NCBI RefSeq assembly: GCF_007747995.1
Contig: NZ_CP036276.1
Span: 4,765,001 to 4,829,000, forward strand
DNA: 64,000 nucleotides
Reading direction: 5' to 3'
From: Symmachiella dynata
Lineage (GTDB): Bacteria; Planctomycetota; Planctomycetia; Planctomycetales; Planctomycetaceae
Both the position numbers and the translations under genes were made by a program. Numbering within the stretch: position 1 is the first letter of the stretch; each line of letters starts with the position of its first letter. Positions 18,267 through 28,629 of this stretch are shown here, piece after piece. The notes below the pieces were generated by a model, which saw only the letters and a program-made list of their open reading frames with translations, had not been told where the DNA came from and searched no databases.

Positions 18267-18823
18267 ATTTGAGTATTGCTCCTGATTTTTCGCCGCAGTC
18301 CGTTGATGTCGTCTAATCTCACTTCAATCCGTCAAATGCCGAACACTCTTCAAATTCTAGTCCGGACGAACGATTTCCGTACCGCGATCACAAGAAAGTC
18401 CGCGCGAGTCCTCACAAGTGAGGTCTAATCTTCGTTGTTTCTCTAGGGGTATGTTTTTCGTGCTGGTTGGCAGCAGCGGTGCAGTCTTAGGAGGGACGTT
18501 CATGTGAGGACTCGTGCACGTCAGTCAACCAAGCTTGTAAATTTTCCCGGCAATTGGCGAGCATTCGTATACTCAAGCAACGCCACGCGAAGAACTCACA
18601 AAGTCGAAGCGATTCCGGCACTAGCACCGGTCCTCAGCAGTGGGGTGAGTCCGGGCAGGACATTACTCCATTCTCCGCCTTAATACGAACTTTACAAGAG
18701 GAGTTTTGAGGTTCGAAGGACGATTTCTTGGAAATGATAGGCAAGGTCCACGAACTTTGCCCACCATTCCTGGAATTGGTAATCCGTACCAGCACCGGCG
18801 GAAATGGCTAAGCTATTATACGC
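18267..18823. other. Intergenic region with a long-range inverted repeat
   Basis: I find no gene in these 557 bases. A 15-base inverted repeat (GCGCGAGTCCTCACA at 18402-18416 and TGTGAGGACTCGTGC at 18503-18517, one mismatch) encloses about 86 bases and could fold into a structured RNA. A shorter GCTAAGC/GCTTAGC stem (18807-18828) overlaps the rdgB stop and may act as its terminator. Confidence 0.45.
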
Positions 18824-19441
18824 TTAGCAATCGCCCCGGAAGAGTGCCACCAGTCGCGGGATGAAACGGGCAAAGGCCCGCGCGCGATGACTGAGGCGTT
18901 GCTTGACGACCGCGTCCAGTTCGCCGAAGGTACGATGGTATTCGGGAACCATAAACAGCGGATCGTAGCCAAACCCATTGCTCCCGCGGGGACTGTCGAT
19001 AATCTGTCCGCGACAGCTCGCTTCGGCGGTGAGACGGATCTGCCCCTCAGGATCGGACAAAGCAATACTACACACATAACCGGCAGAGCGCCGAGCCGGG
19101 GGGACGTCGGCCAACTCCATTAACAACTTGTCGTTGTTTTCTTGGTCGCTGGCATTTTCACCGGCATAGCGGGCCGAGTAAATTCCCGGACGACCCTCCA
19201 AGGCATCGACCATCAACCCGCTATCTTCGGCCAACACCCACCGCGACAATTCCAACGCCGGTTCCCGGGCTTTCTTGGCGGCGTTCTCAGCAAACGACGC
19301 TCCATCCTCGACGACCTCTGCAAGATCGGCCACTTCGGCAACGCTGATAACATCGATGCCGTGTGGCGCCAAAAGATCCTTGATCTCGCCGCTCTTCTTG
19401 AGATTTCGGCTGCCGAGAACAATCTGTGGTTTGTCAGTCAT
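18824..19441 (-). CDS. rdgB: XTP/dITP diphosphatase (RdgB/HAM1)
   Basis: RdgB hydrolyses non-canonical purine triphosphates (XTP, dITP, ITP) to keep them out of DNA. The 205-residue protein has the family signature: IVLGSRNLKK at the start, VLAEDSGLMVDALEG near residues 68-82, GIYSARYAG, GSNGFGYDPLF and the end segment LSHRARAF. The length is normal. It lies 25 bases downstream of typA on the same strand, so the two probably share a transcript. Confidence 0.96.
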   Translation of the reverse strand: MTDKPQIVLGSRNLKKSGEIKDLLAPHGIDVISVAEVADLAEVVEDGASFAENAAKKAREPALELSRWVLAEDSGLMVDALEGRPGIYSARYAGENASDQENNDKLLMELADVPPARRSAGYVCSIALSDPEGQIRLTAEASCRGQIIDSPRGSNGFGYDPLFMVPEYHRTFGELDAVVKQRLSHRARAFARFIPRLVALFRGDC

Positions 19442-19466
19442 GATGTTTGTCAGAAATGGCGGCAGG

Positions 19467-21287
19467 TTAGGCCGTCTTGCTGCGTCCTTGTCGTTTACGG
19501 CCGTTCTCGGTGAGTACGATCTTACGCAGGCGAATGCAGCCCGGCGTAATTTCTACGAACTCATCTTCTTCGATATATTCTAGTGCCATTTCCAATGACA
19601 TTTTCCGCGGCGGCCGCAACAAAATTGCGTCGTCGGCGCCTGAGGAACGGACATTGGACAGTTTCTTTTCGCGAATCGGATTGACGACCATGTCGCAATC
19701 GCGGGAGTTTTCACCGATGATCATGCCTTCGTAACAATCATCGCCTGGCGACACAAACATGTCGGCCCGTTCCTGCAGTTTCCACAAGGCATAACCGACG
19801 ACCTTGCCGTTTTCCTGTGAAACCAGCACGCCGTTGGGACGCCGTGGGATTTCTCCTTCGCAGCGTTTGAAGCTTTCGAAACGGTGGTGCATGATCGCTT
19901 CGCCCTTGGTGGCGTTCAGCACGCGTGTCCGCAGTCCAATGAGTCCGCGTGCGGGAATCGAAAATCGCACGTGTGTCATCCCGGTCGAACCGGCCGACAT
20001 CTCCTCCATTTGACCACGACGGGCGCCCACCATTTCCATCACCGAACCCACCACGTTGGCAGGCACATCGACTTCCAGGCTTTCAAACGGTTCGTGCCAT
20101 TTGCCGTCGATCTCTTTGCGAATTACCTGTGGCTTGCCGACCGACAATTCGTATCCTTCGCGCCGCATCTGCTCGATCAAAATCGAAAGGTGCAACAATC
20201 CCCGACCGGAGACCATAAAGGCGTCGTTCTGATCCGCTTCTTCGACCCGCAAGGCGACGTTTGATTCCAATTCCTTCATCAACCGCGCCCGCAGATGGCG
20301 GCTGGTGACGAATTTTCCTTCACGTCCGGCCAACGGCGACGAATTGATGGTAAACATCATCGAGAGTGTCGGCTCGTCGACAGCTACCCGTTCCAGCGGG
20401 TTGGGATGTTCGGGATGACAGACGGTATCGCCGATTTCCGGATCGGGCAGACCGGTCAAGGCGACGATGTCACCCGCAGTCGCCGTTTCAGCATCGGTAC
20501 GTCCCAATTTGTCGAACAGTTGCAGATTCACGACCTCACCGGCCACTTGGCTACCGCCTCCTTTGAGGACGGCCACTTTGTCACCGTTTGAAACTTCACC
20601 GCAATTGATGCGGCCAATTGCAACGCGTCCCACGTATTCCGACCAAGCGATCGTGGTGACCATCATTTGAAACGGCGCTTCGGCGTCGACTTTGGGTCCC
20701 GGAATATTGTCGATCACCATGTCCAGCACGGGGTGAATCGATTCGGTCTTCTCGTTGGGATCGTGTGTGGCATAGCCTTCGCGGGCACTGGCGTAAACGT
20801 AGGGGAAATCCAACGTTTCATCGTCCGCTCCGAGTTCCACTAACAAGTCGAATACTTGCGACAACACCTCGTCGGGACGGCAGTCGGGACGGTCAATTTT
20901 GTTGATGACCACAACCGGCTTCAATCCACATTCCAAAGCTTTGCTGAGCACAAAACGTGTCTGCGGTCGCGGCCCCTCGAAGGAGTCGACCAACAGAATG
21001 GCTCCATCAGCCATCTTCAACACCCGCTCGACTTCGCCGCCAAAGTCAGCGTGTCCCGGGGTATCGATGATGTTGATCTTCACGCCTTCGTAGTTGATGG
21101 CGATGTTCTTGGCCAGAATCGTGATGCCCCGTTCGCGTTCCAAGTCATTGGAATCGAGGATGCAATCTTCTTGGAGTTGCGCATCACGAAATTGTCCGCT
21201 TTGACGTAAGAGTGCGTCGACGAGGGTTGTTTTCCCATGATCAACGTGCGCAATAATGGCGATGTTACGAAGGTCGGTGCGTCGCAT
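19467..21287 (-). CDS. typA: Ribosome-associated GTPase TypA/BipA
   Basis: TypA/BipA is a translational GTPase needed for ribosome assembly and stress or cold growth. The 606-residue protein has AHVDHGKTT (13-21), [23 protein letters not shown] and [10 protein letters not shown]. The later region includes [21 protein letters not shown], typical of the family. I chose ATG 21287 ([14 protein letters not shown]), the usual N-terminus; an upstream GTG at 21332 would add 15 unconserved residues. rdgB follows closely. Confidence 0.97.
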   Translation of the reverse strand: MRRTDLRNIAIIAHVDHGKTTLVDALLRQSGQFRDAQLQEDCILDSNDLERERGITILAKNIAINYEGVKINIIDTPGHADFGGEVERVLKMADGAILLVDSFEGPRPQTRFVLSKALECGLKPVVVINKIDRPDCRPDEVLSQVFDLLVELGADDETLDFPYVYASAREGYATHDPNEKTESIHPVLDMVIDNIPGPKVDAEAPFQMMVTTIAWSEYVGRVAIGRINCGEVSNGDKVAVLKGGGSQVAGEVVNLQLFDKLGRTDAETATAGDIVALTGLPDPEIGDTVCHPEHPNPLERVAVDEPTLSMMFTINSSPLAGREGKFVTSRHLRARLMKELESNVALRVEEADQNDAFMVSGRGLLHLSILIEQMRREGYELSVGKPQVIRKEIDGKWHEPFESLEVDVPANVVGSVMEMVGARRGQMEEMSAGSTGMTHVRFSIPARGLIGLRTRVLNATKGEAIMHHRFESFKRCEGEIPRRPNGVLVSQENGKVVGYALWKLQERADMFVSPGDDCYEGMIIGENSRDCDMVVNPIREKKLSNVRSSGADDAILLRPPRKMSLEMALEYIEEDEFVEITPGCIRLRKIVLTENGRKRQGRSKTA

Positions 21288-21819
21288 GGGAATCGGATTT
21301 TCCACGTTAATTGTGAATTCAAAAAGGAACACGAAGGCGTTTCCGCGAATCGCTGGTCACAAAGCTTGAAAACCAGCCAATAAACTCCAGAATCGCCGCG
21401 CAGCGGAATGATAAGTGGGGCGTGTAATCTTCAATGGAAATAAAGGACCGAGTGAGCAATCCGCTCAATCCAAGCATCCGCATCGCGCTGGACGTTCCAT
21501 CAAATGCGGAAAACACAACCGAAAGGCTAGCCCAAGGTGCCCTCCACCCATGGAAATTCGGCCGAATCACCACCATAGTTTAACAGCCAACCGACCATCC
21601 CTAAAGGGCAAGCCTGTTAAGAACGCGTGAGTTCGTTGCGAATCGGCAGAATTTCGATAAATTTGAGCCATCCAAGCCAACAGCACACAAATGAATCGCT
21701 CCAGTACCCCACACCCACTGCACTGACGCAACGTATTACCCTAATTGCAATTACAGCACGACGACCAACCACTGCCTCCCGCGACAGCCCCACTCTCTCC
21801 CGTAGAAAGCCACCCCAGT
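21288..21819. other. Intergenic region between divergent typA and mfnB-like genes
   Basis: This stretch of about 530 bases carries no convincing gene, repeat or RNA. It must contain the two divergent promoters, but I cannot point to a reliable pair of promoter hexamers. Confidence 0.35.
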
Positions 21820-22548
21820 ATGCCGCCGCAATTATTGGTTAGTGTTCGCAACGGAATTGAGGCAGAAGCGGCGCTTCAGGGGGGATGTGACATCCTGGAC
21901 ATCAAAGAACCGGCACGCGGCTCGCTGGGAATGGCCGATATGGCGGCGATTTCAGCGGTTGCCGAAGTAGTTGGGCAACAGCCAGACGATGTTGCTTTGA
22001 GTGCAGCCCTGGGGGAGACCACCGATTGGTACGCGGCAGCCCCCCCTGCTCTGCCGGCCGGAATCAACTATGCCAAACTTGGCACCGCCGGCTTGCGTCC
22101 GGATTTGGATTGGCAACAGCGTTGGAGCGAGGTCCGTCGCCAATTCGATTTGGCCGCCGATCGGGACATCGCCTGGATCGCAGTTGCCTATATTGACTGG
22201 GAACTGGCCAACAGCCCTCCGCCGCTGGAGATCGTCGCTGCGGCTACCGAAGCAGGCTGCGCCGGGGTGTTGTTCGACACCTTCGCAAAAACAGGTCGCG
22301 GACTCTTCGATTGGCTTTCGGAAACCCAACTACGCGGTTTGGTGAACGACATCCATGCAGCCGGCCAACTGGTGGCGGTCGCGGGACAAATCACGGCTGA
22401 AAACGTCCCGGCGCTGATCGACTTTGCCCCCGACATCATCGCCATCCGCTCCGCCGCCTGCGCCGGGGGACAACGCACGAATGCCATCGAGGCAGAGGCC
22501 ATTCGGCACTTCAAAACAGCGATGCACAACGCCGCAATCTCGCACTAA
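21820..22548 (+). CDS. (5-formylfuran-3-yl)methyl phosphate synthase (MfnB-like, DUF556/UPF0264)
   Basis: MfnB joins two glyceraldehyde-3-phosphate molecules to make the furan precursor of methanofuran, a C1 carrier. This 242-residue protein keeps the residues known from the Methanocaldococcus enzyme: Lys29 in [11 protein letters not shown], Lys86 in NYAKLGTAG, and Asp153 and Lys157 in [11 protein letters not shown] (archaeal Lys27, Lys85, Asp151, Lys155). Some planctomycetes have tetrahydromethanopterin/methanofuran C1 enzymes, so the role fits formaldehyde oxidation or detoxification. No other such gene is in the window. The start is the ATG just before [10 protein letters not shown]; a longer frame is unconserved. 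Its stop codon overlaps that of the convergent regulator by 4 bases. Confidence 0.85.
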   Translation: MPPQLLVSVRNGIEAEAALQGGCDILDIKEPARGSLGMADMAAISAVAEVVGQQPDDVALSAALGETTDWYAAAPPALPAGINYAKLGTAGLRPDLDWQQRWSEVRRQFDLAADRDIAWIAVAYIDWELANSPPPLEIVAAATEAGCAGVLFDTFAKTGRGLFDWLSETQLRGLVNDIHAAGQLVAVAGQITAENVPALIDFAPDIIAIRSAACAGGQRTNAIEAEAIRHFKTAMHNAAISH

Positions 22549-24518
22549 TCCGCAGCATCCTCGGCTTCCCCCATTTCGAGTTGCCGCATTTTGCGGTACA
22601 GGTTCGAGCGATGCAGTCCCAACATGCGAGCCGCCTCGCTCATGTTGCCTTGCACCCGTTTCACAGCACCGCGAATGAAGCGTTGTTGAAAGTGCTTGGT
22701 AGCATCGGCCAGCGTGCCATCCGACGGGTCCTCTTCCTGACCCATCGATGAACGATCGGGGCTGAGGATGAATGCTAAATCGGAGACTTCGACCTTTTCG
22801 CCCGGCGCTAAAAAGGCAACCCGCTCCATCAGATTGCGCAGTTCACGGATATTGCCGGGCCAGGAGTGTGCCTGCAGTCGCCGCCGCGCATCGGCAGCGA
22901 TTTTCAGACGCTTGCGTCCCGCTTGTACCGAGAATTGCGACAGAAAATACTCCGCCAAGAGAATCACGTCCTCGGGACGATCGCGCAGCGGCGGGAGATC
23001 CAAAGTCACTACCCCCAACCGATAATACAAATCTTCGCGAAACTTCTTGGTGCGAACCGCTTCGGAAAGGTTGGCGTTGGTCGCTGCCACGACGCGCACG
23101 TTGATCGGAATGGTTTGCGATCCCCCCACGCGGGTAATGACTTTTTGCTCCAGTACACGCAGCAACTTGGCTTGTCCGCCTAGAGTCATATCGCCAATTT
23201 CATCGAGAAACAGCGTGCCCCCCTCAGCCAATTCAAATTTGCCTTGCCGCGCTTCGTGTGCATCGGTGAAGGCGCCTTTCTCATGGCCGAACAATTCGCT
23301 TTCCAGTAATGTCTCTGCCAATGCGGCACAGTTGACAGCGACAAACGGATGATCGCGCCGTGGTCCGTGGTAGTGCAGGGATTGGCTGACGACCTCTTTC
23401 CCGGTTCCACTCTCACCCAAAATGAGCACGGGCAACTCCGTGGCGGCGAGTCGCTCGATCGTATCTTTGAGTGCGGTGATTGCCGGACTTTCGCCGACAA
23501 TCCGCACTCCCTCGGTCACCTGCTCAGTGAGTTGTTTTTGCGTTCGCACCAACTGTTCACGGTCTTGTGTGGACTGCAAAGCCGTTGCCGCTTGAATGCC
23601 CAATTGCGTCAGGCTTTCTTCGTCTTCCGCGGTGAATGCCCCGGCGAGCTTATTGATTACCTCAAAAGCGCCGATCCGCTCGCCGTCGCCGTTGAGCAAC
23701 GGCACGCAGAGTAGGTTTTCCGTTTTGTATCCGCTTTCGACATCGACCTTTTTGTCAAACCGCGCATCACGATACGCTTCGTCGACCTGTATGGACTTGC
23801 CGGTTTGAATGACTTCGCCGACGATCCCCGCACTGTCGGAAAGCCGTAGCGTGCCCCCCTCAACTCCCAAAGCGGGGCACGCAATAACCTGCCGGTGATC
23901 CTTGTCCCAGATGAAGATGCTGGCGCGGTCGGCTTCTAACAACCGCGTCGCCTCATTGGCGATCAGTTCCAACAGCGGAACCGTTTCTCGTTCGTGGCTG
24001 AGTTGCGAGGCGATCTTCAGGATCGCTTCCAGACGTTCGCTCCGCCGCTGGCTGGTCTGATAACGGCGAACGGCAGCAATGGCCGAGCCAAGCCCCCAAC
24101 CAAGCATCAACGCCGACCCGACCTGTTCGGGCCGGAGATCGCGGCCGGAAAAGAGCAACAACTCTCCCGCGAGGTCGGGCTGAGTAAAGGGGACACCGAT
24201 CAGCGGCCAATACTCGTCGCCATCGGGCGGCGCAATGAACAGGGCGACCCCGCCGTCCAGCGCGTTGTCCAAATCGTTAAACGGCAATTCGGTGAGATTG
24301 ATATGACCAAATTGCGCCGACAGTTCCCATTGCGGAGTCTTGCGGACCAGCCCGACCCACTGGGCCTGCAATTCGCTGGCGACATCAGGCAATTGGTTTT
24401 GCAGCAACTCGTCTTCATGATTCGCCCGCAGCGCCGATTCCAACAAACGCAGCGTAAATTGCCACTCGGTACTGCCGGCATCTTTACGGTCAAACCAAGG
24501 AGTCTGTTGCAGCTTCAT
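22545..24518 (-). CDS. GAF-domain sigma-54-dependent activator, Fis family
   Basis: This 657-residue regulator has an unassigned N-terminal part (about 1-160), a GAF domain (about 165-320), a sigma-54 AAA+ module and a Fis-type helix-turn-helix. Walker A is GESGTGKE (about 365-373), Walker B is [12 protein letters not shown], and the HTH is near residues 615-645 ([18 protein letters not shown]). The sigma-54 contact loop, normally GAFTGA, reads GAFTDA (about 413-418). There is no receiver domain, so a small ligand of the GAF domain is the likely signal. The target genes are unknown; no -24/-12 promoter was identified nearby. Confidence 0.92.
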   Translation of the reverse strand: MKLQQTPWFDRKDAGSTEWQFTLRLLESALRANHEDELLQNQLPDVASELQAQWVGLVRKTPQWELSAQFGHINLTELPFNDLDNALDGGVALFIAPPDGDEYWPLIGVPFTQPDLAGELLLFSGRDLRPEQVGSALMLGWGLGSAIAAVRRYQTSQRRSERLEAILKIASQLSHERETVPLLELIANEATRLLEADRASIFIWDKDHRQVIACPALGVEGGTLRLSDSAGIVGEVIQTGKSIQVDEAYRDARFDKKVDVESGYKTENLLCVPLLNGDGERIGAFEVINKLAGAFTAEDEESLTQLGIQAATALQSTQDREQLVRTQKQLTEQVTEGVRIVGESPAITALKDTIERLAATELPVLILGESGTGKEVVSQSLHYHGPRRDHPFVAVNCAALAETLLESELFGHEKGAFTDAHEARQGKFELAEGGTLFLDEIGDMTLGGQAKLLRVLEQKVITRVGGSQTIPINVRVVAATNANLSEAVRTKKFREDLYYRLGVVTLDLPPLRDRPEDVILLAEYFLSQFSVQAGRKRLKIAADARRRLQAHSWPGNIRELRNLMERVAFLAPGEKVEVSDLAFILSPDRSSMGQEEDPSDGTLADATKHFQQRFIRGAVKRVQGNMSEAARMLGLHRSNLYRKMRQLEMGEAEDAAD

Positions 24519-24837
24519 GGCGTTTTACGTATCCAAGTTTGGGAACGAGCGGCATTAAAAGGATGTCACCGACCATGCGTCGACCTGTCATCGCAACGAT
24601 ACCGGTGTATCAATCCGATTGCAACAAGTCTCCCGCCCAACAGCCTGCGGACTGGGTTTTCAAAGGGATAGCGTCGTTAAAGTCACCCAAGGCCTGAAGG
24701 GACAGGCTTGAGGACCGGTGCAGCGCGGTCGGTGAAGTCGAATTGTGTGGCTTTGGGGATTTTGGTAACGTTTCGACCGGTTCGCCGAGAGCGGCCCGAG
24801 AAATGCTAACGATCACTTCATGGAAGGGGGAAATCGG
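24519..24837. other. Intergenic region between divergent genes
   Basis: No gene is evident between the regulator and the methyltransferase. The last 20 bases contain a strong purine-rich ribosome site (GGAAGGGGGAAA) for the methyltransferase. Confidence 0.35.
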
Positions 24838-25440
24838 ATGGAACAGTCAGGCACTATCAAAATGACGGGCAAGGAAAAGGATGCTCGCTGGTACAGCGAA
24901 AAGTTCCGAGGCAATGCGCACAAGCCGGAACACTATACGGCATTTCGCTACTACTTTTTGTTCGCCGCTTTAGTGACACGCTTGGCCCCGGATGGGGACG
25001 AATCGGTCCTCGATATTGGGTGCGGACCGGGGCATTTAGCAGGCTTGTTGCGCGACGTGGGCGTGACGCGGTACTGCGGTTTTGACTTCAGCGAAGCCCG
25101 CATCGAATTCGCTAAGTCGACCTATCCCGATCGCGAGTTTCATGTCGCGGACATTTTTGAAACCGACCTGTTCGAGACCGTCGACTACAATACCGTGGTT
25201 TGCACCGAAGTCCTGGAACACATCGAACGCGACCACGAAGTCTTGAGCAAGATCAAACCCGGTACGCGGTTCTTGGGGTCGGTCCCCAGTTACGACTCAG
25301 CCGCCCACGTCCGCTACTTTACCAACAAGTCGGACGTGGAAGACCGTTACCGTGAACATTTCGCCCGCTTGCGTATCGACTCGCTGCCCCACGGAGTCAA
25401 GGGAGAGCGAATCTACGTCATCGACGGCATCATCATGTGA
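24838..25440 (+). CDS. SAM-dependent class I methyltransferase
   Basis: This 200-residue protein is a class I methyltransferase. Motif I is VLDIGCGPGHLAGL near residue 60, the acidic loop YCGFDFSEARIEFAK follows, and NTVVCTEVLEHIERDH is the post-II motif of methyltransferase type 11/12. There is no signal peptide. The substrate cannot be deduced. I start at ATG 24838 because GGAAGGGGGAAA is 5-8 bases upstream; the in-frame ATG at 24820 lies within that site. A HAD phosphatase gene follows after 82 bases. Confidence 0.85.
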   Translation: MEQSGTIKMTGKEKDARWYSEKFRGNAHKPEHYTAFRYYFLFAALVTRLAPDGDESVLDIGCGPGHLAGLLRDVGVTRYCGFDFSEARIEFAKSTYPDREFHVADIFETDLFETVDYNTVVCTEVLEHIERDHEVLSKIKPGTRFLGSVPSYDSAAHVRYFTNKSDVEDRYREHFARLRIDSLPHGVKGERIYVIDGIIM

Positions 25441-25522
25441 TTGATGACTCGACGCTACGCCAGAACTGTGAGCATCGCATCCGCCCACCAATAATGTACT
25501 CCACGATTGGCTTCTCCAACGT

Positions 25523-26197
25523 ATGAGCGATTTCCCCGCAGTGATTTTTGACATGGACGGCGTCCTGGTTGATTCCTACGACGCGCACTATGAAAGTTGG
25601 CAACGCCTAGCGGCCGAACGGGGATTTGAGTTCACCCGGGCGCAATTCCTGACCACCTTCGGACGCGTTAGCCGTGAGGTGATTGTCGAGTGCGGTCTGC
25701 TGGACGATCCCACGCCCGAGGCGGTCGCCGAGATCGATGATGCCAAGGAACTGCATTTTCGTGACATTTTGCGCGAGGACTTTCGAGCGATGGACGGCGC
25801 CCGCGAATTGATCGACGCCCTCGCCGCTGAAGGGATTCCGATAGCCGTGGGGTCATCCGGTCCGCTAGAAAATGTCGATTTGGTGATTGACTTGCTTAGC
25901 AAAAGAGATCACCTTAAAGCCGTGGTGACGGCCCGCGACGTGACACGGGGCAAGCCGCATCCGGAAGTGTTTCTCAAAGCGGCCGCCGGTTTGGAAGTCG
26001 AACCAGGCAATTGCGTCGTTATCGAGGACGCACAGGCAGGGATCGCCGCCGCACACGCCGCTTCAATGGTCTGCATTGCCCTGGTCAGTGCTGGGCATAC
26101 GGACGAGGAATTGTCAGCCGCCGATCAGGTGGTGCATTCGTTGCGGGACCTTTCGCCGGCCAGCATTCGCGACACATTTCAACAACATATCCAGTGA
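25523..26197 (+). CDS. HAD-superfamily hydrolase, beta-phosphoglucomutase-like
   Basis: This 224-residue HAD phosphatase/mutase has motif I FDMDGVLVDS with nucleophile Asp10 and acid Asp12, motif II AVGSSG, the lysine in RGKPHPEVF and motif III VVIEDAQAGIAAA. The cap insertion after motif I is helical, as in the beta-phosphoglucomutase and phosphoglycolate phosphatase subgroups. The substrate is probably a sugar phosphate, but that is inference. It sits between the methyltransferase and an SDR gene (34 bases on) and is probably co-transcribed with the latter. Confidence 0.88.
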   Translation: MSDFPAVIFDMDGVLVDSYDAHYESWQRLAAERGFEFTRAQFLTTFGRVSREVIVECGLLDDPTPEAVAEIDDAKELHFRDILREDFRAMDGARELIDALAAEGIPIAVGSSGPLENVDLVIDLLSKRDHLKAVVTARDVTRGKPHPEVFLKAAAGLEVEPGNCVVIEDAQAGIAAAHAASMVCIALVSAGHTDEELSAADQVVHSLRDLSPASIRDTFQQHIQ

Positions 26198-26230
26198 TGT
26201 TCTGACACGAACAATCGGAAGCAACACGCC

Positions 26231-27004
26231 ATGACCGAACCGACCAACAACCTATTTGATTTGACCGACAAGGTGGCCTTGATCACTGGTTCCAGCCGGG
26301 GGATTGGATTGGCGATGGCCAGCGGCTTGGCGCAGTCCGGCGCCAAAGTGGTGCTCTGCGGCCGAAAACAAGAGGGGATCGACGAGGCGGTCAAAACCAT
26401 TCGCGACCACGGCGGCGAAGCAACCGGCATTCCGGCGCATATGGGACGCGCTGAAGATCTACAGGCATTGGTCGACCATGCGGTCGAGACGTTTGGCGGT
26501 ATCGATATTCTTGTCAATAACGCAGCAACGAATCCAGTCTTCGGCCCGCTCTTGGACAATGATGACGCCGCCTTTGATAAGATTATGGAGGTCAACGTCA
26601 AGGGGCCGCTGAATCTCGCCAAACTGGTGCACCCGATCATGGTCTCGCGCGGCGGCGGGTCGATCATTAATGTCAGCAGCATTGGCGGACTTCGCCCCGA
26701 ACCGATGCTAGGGCTGTACAGCATGAGCAAAGCGGCCCTGATCAGTTTGACCAAAGTCATGGCGGCCGAATGGGGAGGCGATTCCGTCCGCGTTAATGTG
26801 CTCTGCCCGGGCCTGATTCAAACACAGTTCAGCCAAGCGCTGTGGTCAAACGAAAAGATCCTCAACAGTGTCGTCGGCAAACTGCCACTCAAGCGGATTG
26901 CCCAGCCGGAGGAACTGGTGGGAATGACGGTGTATTTGGCGTCAGCGGCGTCGAGTTACTGCACCGGTTCGGTGATGACGGTCGACGGTGGACACACGAT
27001 CTGA
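26231..27004 (+). CDS. Short-chain dehydrogenase/reductase (SDR)
   Basis: This classical SDR of 257 residues has the cofactor motif TGSSRGIG, NNAAT, the catalytic serine in INVSSIGG and YSMSK (Tyr and Lys). The Gly-rich loop is preceded by DLTDKVALI and the end MTVDGGHTI is typical of tetrameric SDRs. Close relatives are annotated as glucose 1-dehydrogenase-like or DHRS4-like carbonyl reductases; the substrate here is undetermined. It lies 34 bases after the HAD gene and converges on thiG with a 28-base gap. Confidence 0.88.
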   Translation: MTEPTNNLFDLTDKVALITGSSRGIGLAMASGLAQSGAKVVLCGRKQEGIDEAVKTIRDHGGEATGIPAHMGRAEDLQALVDHAVETFGGIDILVNNAATNPVFGPLLDNDDAAFDKIMEVNVKGPLNLAKLVHPIMVSRGGGSIINVSSIGGLRPEPMLGLYSMSKAALISLTKVMAAEWGGDSVRVNVLCPGLIQTQFSQALWSNEKILNSVVGKLPLKRIAQPEELVGMTVYLASAASSYCTGSVMTVDGGHTI

Positions 27005-27032
27005 GCGGGCGGTTCGTCTTGCGGCACGACAT

Positions 27033-27860
27033 TCAACGCCGCGCGAAATCTGCTTCCGGGCTGGAGGCGGTCGCATACAATTTCCGCGGGATGCGTCCGG
27101 CGCGATAGGACCAACGCCCGGCCCGCGTCGCCTCTCGCATGGCATGCGCCATCATCAGTGGATCGTTGGCACCGGCGATGGCTGTGTTCAGCAAAACCCC
27201 GTCGCATCCCAATTCCATCGCCCCGCTGACGTCGCTCGCGGCGCCAACACCGGCATCGACGATCACTGGATAATCCGGATCGCCCTCTTTGAGGTACTCC
27301 AAACAGATCCGAATATTGTTGGGATTCAAAACCCCCTGCCCGCTGCCAATGGGACTACCGGCCGGCATAACCGAGGTCGCTCCCGCGTCCTTCAAACGCC
27401 GCGCGGTGATGGGATCGTCCGTCGTATAGACCAAGACCTGAAACCCCTCGCTCACCAACTGCTCGGTGGCCGCTAATGTTGCCATCGGATCGGGCAACAA
27501 CGTTTTTGCGTCGCCCAAGACTTCAAGCTTCACCCAATCCGCACCAGGATTTTCCAGGCCGGTGAGAATTTCCCGCCCCATCCGCGCGGTCCGCACAGCA
27601 TCTTCGGCATTAAAGCACCCAGCGGTATTCGGCAAAATCGTATACCGCTCCAGGTCGATGAAATCCAGAATGTTCCGCCCTTCCGCATCCACCAACCGTT
27701 CGCGCCGCACAGCGACAGTGATCACGTCGGCCGCGCTGGCTTCCAGGCATTCCCGCATCAATTCAAAGGTGGCGTACTTCCCCGTCCCGACGATTAACCG
27801 CGACGTGAATTCGTGGGAGCCCAGGACGAGCGGAGAATCGCTTGGAAGTTCGGTAGACAT
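27033..27860 (-). CDS. thiG: Thiazole synthase ThiG
   Basis: ThiG forms the thiazole ring of thiamine from deoxyxylulose phosphate, dehydroglycine and sulfur delivered by ThiS thiocarboxylate. The 275-residue protein has the Schiff-base lysine in [11 protein letters not shown] (Lys111), plus [35 protein letters not shown] and [13 protein letters not shown]. The C-terminal 20 residues are a little longer than usual. thiS is the nearest gene upstream on the same strand, but the 228-base gap is filled by a tandem repeat and a palindrome. That raises the question of whether the two are still co-transcribed. Confidence 0.96.
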
Positions 27861-27891
27861 GCTTTGTTTCTAGTAAGCGGTGGACAGTAAC

Positions 27892-27996
<105 letters not shown>

Positions 27997-28006
27997 CAGA
28001 AAATCT

Positions 28007-28036
28007 GGGTGCCGCTGGCGGCTTGTCCGCCAGTGC
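28007..28036. repeat. GGTGCCACTGGC-type palindromic repeat
   Basis: This element reads GGGTGCCGCTGGCGG, then CTTGT, then CCGCCAGTGC. It is the reverse-orientation counterpart of the one at 6698-6731. The stem is CTGGCGG/CCGCCAG. It directly follows the heptamer array in the thiS-thiG gap. Confidence 0.8.
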
Positions 28037-28088
28037 GGTTGCAAACAGTTAAGAAGTGTGATGTTAGCGTTTTATTTCAACGACCGGT

Positions 28089-28289
28089 TCATCCTCCGCC
28101 GACGAGGGTGACGATTTCTAGTTGATCGTTCGGCTCAAGCGTGCAGGTTGCGTGATCGCCGCGGGGGATGAGTTGCAGGTTGCGTTCCACAGCCAGATAC
28201 TTCGGCTGTAATTCCAATTCGCGTAACAGGTCCGCAACCGTGATCCCGGCGGCGATTTCACGCGTTTCGCCATTGATGCTAATTTCCAC
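28089..28289 (-). CDS. thiS: Sulfur carrier protein ThiS
   Basis: ThiS carries sulfur as a C-terminal thiocarboxylate for thiazole formation by ThiG. The 66-residue ubiquitin-like protein ends in VTLVGGG, containing the required di-glycine. The start is a GTG (MEISINGET) with GGGAA about 9 bases upstream. Its partner thiG is 228 bases downstream. No thiamine-pyrophosphate riboswitch could be recognised in the bases upstream. No thiF, thiE or thiO gene is nearby. Confidence 0.93.
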   Translation of the reverse strand: MEISINGETREIAAGITVADLLRELELQPKYLAVERNLQLIPRGDHATCTLEPNDQLEIVTLVGGG

Positions 28290-28629
28290 TGTTGCGAATT
28301 CCCACAGGACGTCTCGACTTCAAGCGATAATCAACGAACGGGGCTGCAAAGCCCGTTTTCGAATGCGGCAGCGTATGCAGACGCGCCGACAAGCGCAGTT
28401 TAGAGACCGATGCCTTGAAGCGTCAACCAATTCGCATTCCCGCTGTTGTTTGCCCCACATGCTTCAAGGTTGCTGGTTTACCCAGCCTGGGCTGCGGCAA
28501 TGTAACATCAATATTCGCATTCGCTGTCGCAGCAATTCATGCAGTAGCTAGAATCAGCGCTGCGGATTCGCTAATTTGTGTTCCTGAATCGCATTCTCTC
28601 CGGCCTCATTCGTGAAGGAGTCACGCCGC
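28290..28629. other. Intergenic region with a short hairpin
   Basis: Between divergent thiS and the Nudix-like gene there is one clear hairpin at 28337-28358: AACGGGGCT, loop GCAA, AGCCCGTT, then TT. It could be a leader hairpin of thiS or a weak plus-strand terminator. I see no other gene or riboswitch here. Confidence 0.4.

Noticed and set aside
28290-28629. Thiamine-pyrophosphate riboswitch before thiS
   Set aside because: The conserved CTGAGA and related THI-box blocks were not found on the thiS strand.
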